Assembly: GCF_000158035.1 (NCBI RefSeq)
Contig: NZ_EQ973490.1
Location: 596,868 to 652,978 of the forward strand
DNA from: Bacteroides cellulosilyticus DSM 14838
Lineage (GTDB): Bacteria; Bacteroidota; Bacteroidia; Bacteroidales; Bacteroidaceae
Reading direction: 5' to 3'
Length of the DNA: 56,111 nt
Made by a program: the position numbers and the translations under genes. The notes below the pieces were generated by a model. That model was not told the origin of the DNA. It made no database searches and saw nothing but the letters and a program-made list of their open reading frames with translations. Of this stretch, positions 52,500 to 56,111 are shown one piece after another. The first letter of the stretch is position 1, and every line of letters begins with the position of its first letter.

Positions 52500-53351
52500 A
52501 TGAGAAAGAAGAAGAAAAAACAAACGAATAGCAAGAAACAACTGACGCTCCTGATTATCCTGATCATATGCGGCATCGTCACCACTTATCAAACAACGAA
52601 CTCTAAAGAAAAGGTTACTGGTACTGAGCAAACAGAAACCATCGTTCAGAATCTTCCCCTGAATTCTGATATATACATCAAGCAAACGACCACCCCTGGT
52701 ACTCCCGAAATTCTTCTGCAACGTACCGGATACCTCGTATCCTATAACTCTAACACCCGCATAGCCAACTGGGTAGCTTGGAAACTGACTCCCGAACGTT
52801 TAAAGGAAAATACCGAGCGAATCAATAACTTTCGTCCTGACCCTGACCTGCCTAAAAGTAAAGCCGTCACTACACAAGACTATAAAGGTAGTGGTTGGGA
52901 CCGCGGACATCTTTGTCCGGCAGGTGACAACAAATGGGACCGTGAAGCCATGATAGAAAGTTTCTACATGACCAACATCTGTCCCCAGCACCACAATCTA
53001 AACCGGGGCGACTGGAACGAACTGGAACAGAAATGCCGCAAGTGGGTGAAAAAAGACAGTTGTCTTTACATTGTAACCGGCCCTATCTTCTATGACCGAA
53101 AGCCACAGACTATAGGTGAGCATAAAGTAGCTGTACCGGATGCTTTCTTTAAAGTGATACTTTCTCTGCACAAGAAACCGAAAGCCATCGGCTTTATTTA
53201 TAAAAATAATGAAGGGAACAATCCGCTGGACTCTTATGTAAACACTGTGGACGAAGTGGAGCGGATCACAGGGATAGACTTCTTCCCCGCCCTTCCCGAT
53301 GATATAGAAAAGGCGGTAGAAGCAAGCTATAATTTGAAAGACTGGAAATAG
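52500..53351 (+). CDS. DNA/RNA non-specific endonuclease (NUC1 family), membrane-anchored or secreted
   Basis: 283 aa from MRKKKKKQTNSKKQ; the frame opens at 52467 but the promoter box sits there. A very basic n-region is followed by one hydrophobic segment (LTLLIILIICGIVTTYQ, about residues 15-31), a signal anchor or signal peptide. The nuclease domain shows GYLVSYNSNTRIANWVAWKL, GSGWDRGHLCPAGDNKWD (DRGH catalytic His, about residues 124-127), SFYMTNICPQHHNLNRGDWNELEQ (Mg-binding Asn and Glu) and IVTGPIFY. It degrades DNA and RNA outside the cytoplasm, perhaps for nucleotide scavenging. Convergent with the CBM9 gene with no base between stops. Confidence 0.93.
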   Translation: MRKKKKKQTNSKKQLTLLIILIICGIVTTYQTTNSKEKVTGTEQTETIVQNLPLNSDIYIKQTTTPGTPEILLQRTGYLVSYNSNTRIANWVAWKLTPERLKENTERINNFRPDPDLPKSKAVTTQDYKGSGWDRGHLCPAGDNKWDREAMIESFYMTNICPQHHNLNRGDWNELEQKCRKWVKKDSCLYIVTGPIFYDRKPQTIGEHKVAVPDAFFKVILSLHKKPKAIGFIYKNNEGNNPLDSYVNTVDEVERITGIDFFPALPDDIEKAVEASYNLKDWK

Positions 53352-54107
53352 TTACTCAAAATTCAATGTGCCGAAGAATTCGGGACAGTGGAAATTAGGC
53401 TTTTCCAGATTAATGGGATTCCATGAGAGGAAATGAGGCGTTTGCAACTTATCTCCGCATTTGTAGAAATTGGCACGAACCGTCTTTCCGTCAAGACTGG
53501 TGATTTGATGTTTGAAGAAAGCAGAATAAGGAATGACTAATGCCAATTCCCAGCTACACTCTCCTACACGTTCTTCAAAAGATTCGCGTCCCAGAGAAGA
53601 CCAACGCTGCACCTTATCCATTACTTCTTGTGGAGCATGTTCGCGATTGCTACGTCCGCCACCTGCACCGATCAGCAAAGTTCCCACACAGTTACACTCT
53701 ACATTATAATAAATTCCATCTCCCGCAGGAATAGAAAAGAATTCTACGCAAGCATCTTCCCACACAGCACCGTTATCTCCCGTTGCTACAGCACGCACAC
53801 TAGCTTCTTTTACTTTGTAATGAACCAAAATCGCATCATCCGTATGAGCTATACGGAACTGCACCTCCGGCTGATAAGGGAATGCCTTCCAATTCACCGT
53901 ATTGATCGACTGAAAAGCCACCTTTTCTTTATCCAACAAAGCAGGAATATTCTCTACTGCTACATTAGCCAGACTTACTTTTTTTACATTCAACTCTTTC
54001 ATTTCTTTCTTTTGGGGGTTAGTTGCAGACAAGGGATAAAAACAAAGCAGAGATAAAAACAAGACTGCTGATTTCAACACCAAGTATGCAGGGGTTCTTT
54101 TGTTCAT
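53352..54107 (-). CDS. CBM9-like domain secreted protein
   Basis: 251 aa. Signal peptide (VLKSAVLFLSLLCFYPLSA). The mature part is a single DOMON/CBM9-like beta-sandwich: NWKAFPYQPEVQFRIAHTDD AILVHYKV (about residues 72-99), GAVWEDACVEFF (the W-x-D-x-x-V/E-x-F block), YYNVECNCVGTLLIG, WELALVIPYSAFF and FLSWNPINLEKPNFHCPEFF. In Bacteroides such carbohydrate-binding family 9-like proteins accompany glycan use. No catalytic domain is seen. Monocistronic; the 169-bp gap upstream is mostly the long inverted repeat at 54155-54242. Confidence 0.87.
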   Translation of the reverse strand: MNKRTPAYLVLKSAVLFLSLLCFYPLSATNPQKKEMKELNVKKVSLANVAVENIPALLDKEKVAFQSINTVNWKAFPYQPEVQFRIAHTDDAILVHYKVKEASVRAVATGDNGAVWEDACVEFFSIPAGDGIYYNVECNCVGTLLIGAGGGRSNREHAPQEVMDKVQRWSSLGRESFEERVGECSWELALVIPYSAFFKHQITSLDGKTVRANFYKCGDKLQTPHFLSWNPINLEKPNFHCPEFFGTLNFE

Positions 54108-54154
54108 ATTTTGATTGCATTAAAGAATTCATTTCTTTTCGGTTATGAATTAAT

Positions 54155-54242
54155 TCACCACAGATTACACAGATTGACACAGATTTTATTTTACTGATTA
54201 TTAGATTAATAAATTTGTGTGAATCTGTGTAATCTGTGGTGA
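54155..54242. repeat. Long inverted repeat built of CACAGATT units
   Basis: TCACCACAGATTACACAGATT (21 bp, 54155-54175) is exactly inverted at 54222-54242; pairing continues inward for about 11 more bases with two mismatches, leaving an A+T-rich loop. Each arm holds CACAGATT about every 10 bp. It lies between the kinase gene (stop at 54277) and the CBM9 start (54107), both minus strand, so it would fold in the kinase 3' UTR. It resembles an intergenic repeat seen in many Bacteroides genomes. A 13-bp half copy is at 27109-27121. Confidence 0.85.
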
Positions 54243-54276
54243 GTCTTATTCCTTTCCATCCTGTTATAAACAGACC

Positions 54277-55362
54277 TTATACCAATGATTCCTTTATAAA
54301 CTCCTTCATCTCCGGTGTATATTCCTCGGCACTCTGAAGCAATTTGAACTGCGCCTTTGTACGTACAAGGTTGTGTTCCGGATATTTAATCTTATAATAA
54401 GTATCACCATTAATATAATCTGCCAGAAAACGAACACACTGCATGTAGGGGAACAACGCAGCGGCATACGGCAAGTTCTCAATCTCTATTGGAAGCAAAA
54501 AGACTTTTGCAGACTCCAGATAGCCTTTTGCAAACGCCTTAAAGATTGCCATATTGAAATTCACATTATTCAGGTCTTTATCATCCTCGGCGCCCGTATT
54601 GGCTGCTGAACGAAGGAAGTCTCCGAAATCGGAAAAGATAAAATTGGGCATTACGGTATCGAGATCAATTACGCAAAGCACCTTCCCTTCTTCATCGAAC
54701 ATCATATTGTTCACCTTCGTATCGCAGTGGCATACACGTTTAGGCAATTTACCCTCACGATACAAACGTTCACCTTTACACATTTCGTCTGCACGCTTTT
54801 CAATCTCATCCAGATAATATTGCACTTCTTTCACCCGACCCACCGCATCCGCAGCTACGGCATCCCGAAGCTGCTTCAGACGAAACTCCATATTATGGAA
54901 GTCAGGAATCGTCTCTCCCAGCGTATCCGGAATATCCGCAAGCATCGCCTGGAAATTGCCAAAAGCAACACCGGCATAATAAGAATATTCCGCATCCACC
55001 GTTTCATAAGTCTTTGCATTGGGAATGAAAGTCATGATGCGCCAATAGTTTTCGCCATCATACCAATACGTTTTTCCCGTATCGGCAGGAATAAAAGAAA
55101 GTACCTTGCGGTCGATATCATCCGCTCCCTGTTCCGTAAGTTTCTTGCGGATATGCCGGGTAACGGCTTCAATGTTTGTCTGCAACATTTCCACATTCTG
55201 GAAGATAGCGTGGTTGATACGTTGCAATACATAGTCGGGCGCGTCGGCTTCCAAAGTAGTCACTTTGTACGTGTCATTAATCAGTCCGCTGCCCAAAGGC
55301 TGGATTTCGTTAACTGTACCCTTCGTATTGAAATGGGATACAATGGATTGGAGGTTATTCAT
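54277..55362 (-). CDS. APH-fold small-molecule kinase (N-acetylhexosamine kinase NahK-like)
   Basis: 361 aa. N-terminus IQPLGSGLINDTYKV is the G-loop, DYVLQRINHAIFQNVEMLQT holds the candidate ATP-binding residues, KLPKRVCHCDTKVNNMMFDE (about residues 207-226) is the catalytic H-x-D-x-x-x-x-N loop and KVLCVIDLDTVMPNFIFSDFGDFLR (about 228-252) the metal-binding Asp block. This matches the phosphotransferase family that includes NahK of the lacto-N-biose pathway, common in Bacteroides next to glycan genes. Cytoplasmic. Substrate is likely an amino sugar, but this is inferred. Divergent from the HTCS gene. Confidence 0.83.
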   Translation of the reverse strand: MNNLQSIVSHFNTKGTVNEIQPLGSGLINDTYKVTTLEADAPDYVLQRINHAIFQNVEMLQTNIEAVTRHIRKKLTEQGADDIDRKVLSFIPADTGKTYWYDGENYWRIMTFIPNAKTYETVDAEYSYYAGVAFGNFQAMLADIPDTLGETIPDFHNMEFRLKQLRDAVAADAVGRVKEVQYYLDEIEKRADEMCKGERLYREGKLPKRVCHCDTKVNNMMFDEEGKVLCVIDLDTVMPNFIFSDFGDFLRSAANTGAEDDKDLNNVNFNMAIFKAFAKGYLESAKVFLLPIEIENLPYAAALFPYMQCVRFLADYINGDTYYKIKYPEHNLVRTKAQFKLLQSAEEYTPEMKEFIKESLV

Positions 55363-55393
55363 GATATTTTATAATAGATTTAAAATTGGTATG

Positions 55394-55401
55394 CAAATAT
55401 A
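55394..55401 (-). promoter_or_regulatory. Putative -7 box of the kinase gene
   Basis: On the minus strand TATATTTG matches TAnnTTTG, 32 bp before the ATG at 55362. A TTTG (55419-55422) lies 17 bp further up, slightly short for -33 spacing. Confidence 0.45.
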
Positions 55402-55520
55402 CACCTTCCGAATGAAAGCAAAAGTCAAAATTCGTCCGACAAACGCCCAAAAATATACATTTCGACAGACATAACCATAAAAAACAGCCAATAAACATCC
55501 CCCTTTTGAGCAAAACGCCT

Positions 55521-55528
55521 TATATTTG
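55521..55528 (+). promoter_or_regulatory. Putative -7 box of the HTCS gene
   Basis: TATATTTG matches TAnnTTTG, 31 bp before the GTG start at 55559. A GGAGG Shine-Dalgarno (55550-55554), rare in this genus, lies 4 bp before that GTG and decides the start. Confidence 0.5.
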
Positions 55529-55558
55529 TGTTTGAAACCTTAAAATACCGGAGGAAAA

Positions 55559-56111
55559 GTGCAAAAGTTTATCAGAACGCTGTTTCTTGTTTTAGTAAGC
55601 ATAGTTACAGCAAACGTACACAGCCAGAATATCACTTTCAATCATTTAACCACCGACGACGGCCTATCTCAGTTTAGTGTCAACAGTTTGTATATTGATG
55701 AAAATGGTATCTTATGGATTGCTACGCGCGAAGGTTTGAACCGTTACAATGGAAACGATATACAGACTTACAAACTGAACAAAAACGATCCCTACAGCCT
55801 TTTCTGTAACACCGTGCTCCGCATGGCAGGCGACCAGAACGGAAAAATCTACCTGCTCTGTACCGAAGGTGTTGCCCAGTTCGACCTGACTACCCAACGC
55901 TTCACCACCCTCCTGCAAGATAACATCAATAGCATATATTATAAAAGCGGCCTTTTCATCGGGAAAAAGAATGAAATATACCGCTATAATGAGCAAACCG
56001 ATAACTTTGATCTTTACTACCAGATGGCAGGAGAAAACATCGAAATATCCTGCATGTTCGAAGACAAAGGACACATGTGGATAGGAACCACCAGCGAAGG
56101 TGTGTTCAATC
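55559..56111 (+). CDS. Hybrid two-component system sensor, N-terminal part (cut by window)
   Basis: I translated this by hand from the GTG at 55559; 184 codons are present and the gene runs off the window. Signal peptide MQKFIRTLFLVLVSIVTANVHSQ, then FNHLTTDDGLSQFSVNSLYIDENGILWIATREGLNRYNG, the Reg_prop repeat that opens the periplasmic propeller pair of HTCS sensors, with further blades (DQNGKIYLLCTEGVAQFDLT, EDKGHMWIGTTSEGVFN). Full HTCS proteins go on to a Y_Y_Y domain, histidine kinase, receiver and AraC-type domain, none visible here. They sense oligosaccharides and switch on a PUL. The nearby sulfatase and GH88 hint at a glycosaminoglycan ligand, not provable here. Confidence 0.9.
   Translation, partial: MQKFIRTLFLVLVSIVTANVHSQNITFNHLTTDDGLSQFSVNSLYIDENGILWIATREGLNRYNGNDIQTYKLNKNDPYSLFCNTVLRMAGDQNGKIYLLCTEGVAQFDLTTQRFTTLLQDNINSIYYKSGLFIGKKNEIYRYNEQTDNFDLYYQMAGENIEISCMFEDKGHMWIGTTSEGVFN

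Noticed and set aside
1..56111. tRNA/rRNA genes, insertion sequences, integrases, phage genes
   Set aside because: Looked for by eye and not seen; nearly all space is taken by the genes listed.

Overview
The window looks like a chromosomal segment of a gut Bacteroides. The reasons are: TAnnTTTG (-7) promoter boxes and few Shine-Dalgarno sites; an acpP-fabF-rnc block next to a lipooligosaccharide (LOS) locus; a BtuB/BtuG vitamin B12 operon behind a cobalamin riboswitch; a Ser-type sulfatase, a GH88 hydrolase and a hybrid two-component sensor; and many Bacteroidetes-only lipoproteins (DUF3078, DUF3108, DUF4254). I could not fix the species. No rRNA, tRNA, IS element, integrase or CRISPR array was seen.

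Region 1 (1-17.7 kb) is a surface-glycan (LOS) locus. A long minus-strand operon starts at a clear promoter near 17.7 kb. It runs through conserved core-type genes (DUF4254, GT9 heptosyltransferase-like, an unlisted 18-codon ORF, a WaaP/Kdo-kinase-like protein) and a trio suggesting phospho-polyol decoration (TagB/TagF-like transferase, class-V aminotransferase, TagD-like cytidylyltransferase), then a string of GT2 enzymes and a WbsX-type protein. At 7.7 kb it meets, tail to tail, a very A+T-rich plus-strand cassette of five glycosyltransferases (2.6-7.7 kb). On the far side lie a GT8 gene and, cut by the window edge, a MACPF (perforin-fold) lipoprotein with a lectin-like C-terminal repeat. 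This fits a Bacteroidales secreted antimicrobial protein (BSAP) travelling with glycan genes that would make the producer resistant, and it is the most interesting part of the window.

Region 2 (17.9-27.1 kb) is housekeeping: pdxB, purN, acpP-fabF-rnc, pfkA, a GH3-family protein, a DUF3078 outer-membrane protein and an MnmA paralogue.

Region 3 (27.2-37.0 kb) is a minus-strand vitamin B12 operon: promoter, cobalamin riboswitch, btuB, btuG, a PKD/Ig-type lipoprotein and two large paralogous repeat lipoproteins, ending in a strong hairpin. The last three proteins have no role I can name and are candidate new B12-capture components.

Region 4 (37.3-45.1 kb) holds cysS, a sulfatase and GH88 pair likely acting on glycosaminoglycans, a hotdog thioesterase and two overlapping cell-envelope genes. 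Region 5 (45.6-52.4 kb) is a tripartite RND efflux operon ending in an LpxA-like acyltransferase. Region 6 (52.5-56.1 kb) has an exported nuclease, a CBM9-like protein, a small-molecule (sugar?) kinase and the 5' end of a hybrid two-component sensor.

Several intergenic spaces carry short tandem arrays with a 22-bp period but unrelated sequences (24.9 kb, 45.4 kb, and a degenerate one at 37.05 kb), and a long inverted repeat lies at 54.2 kb.
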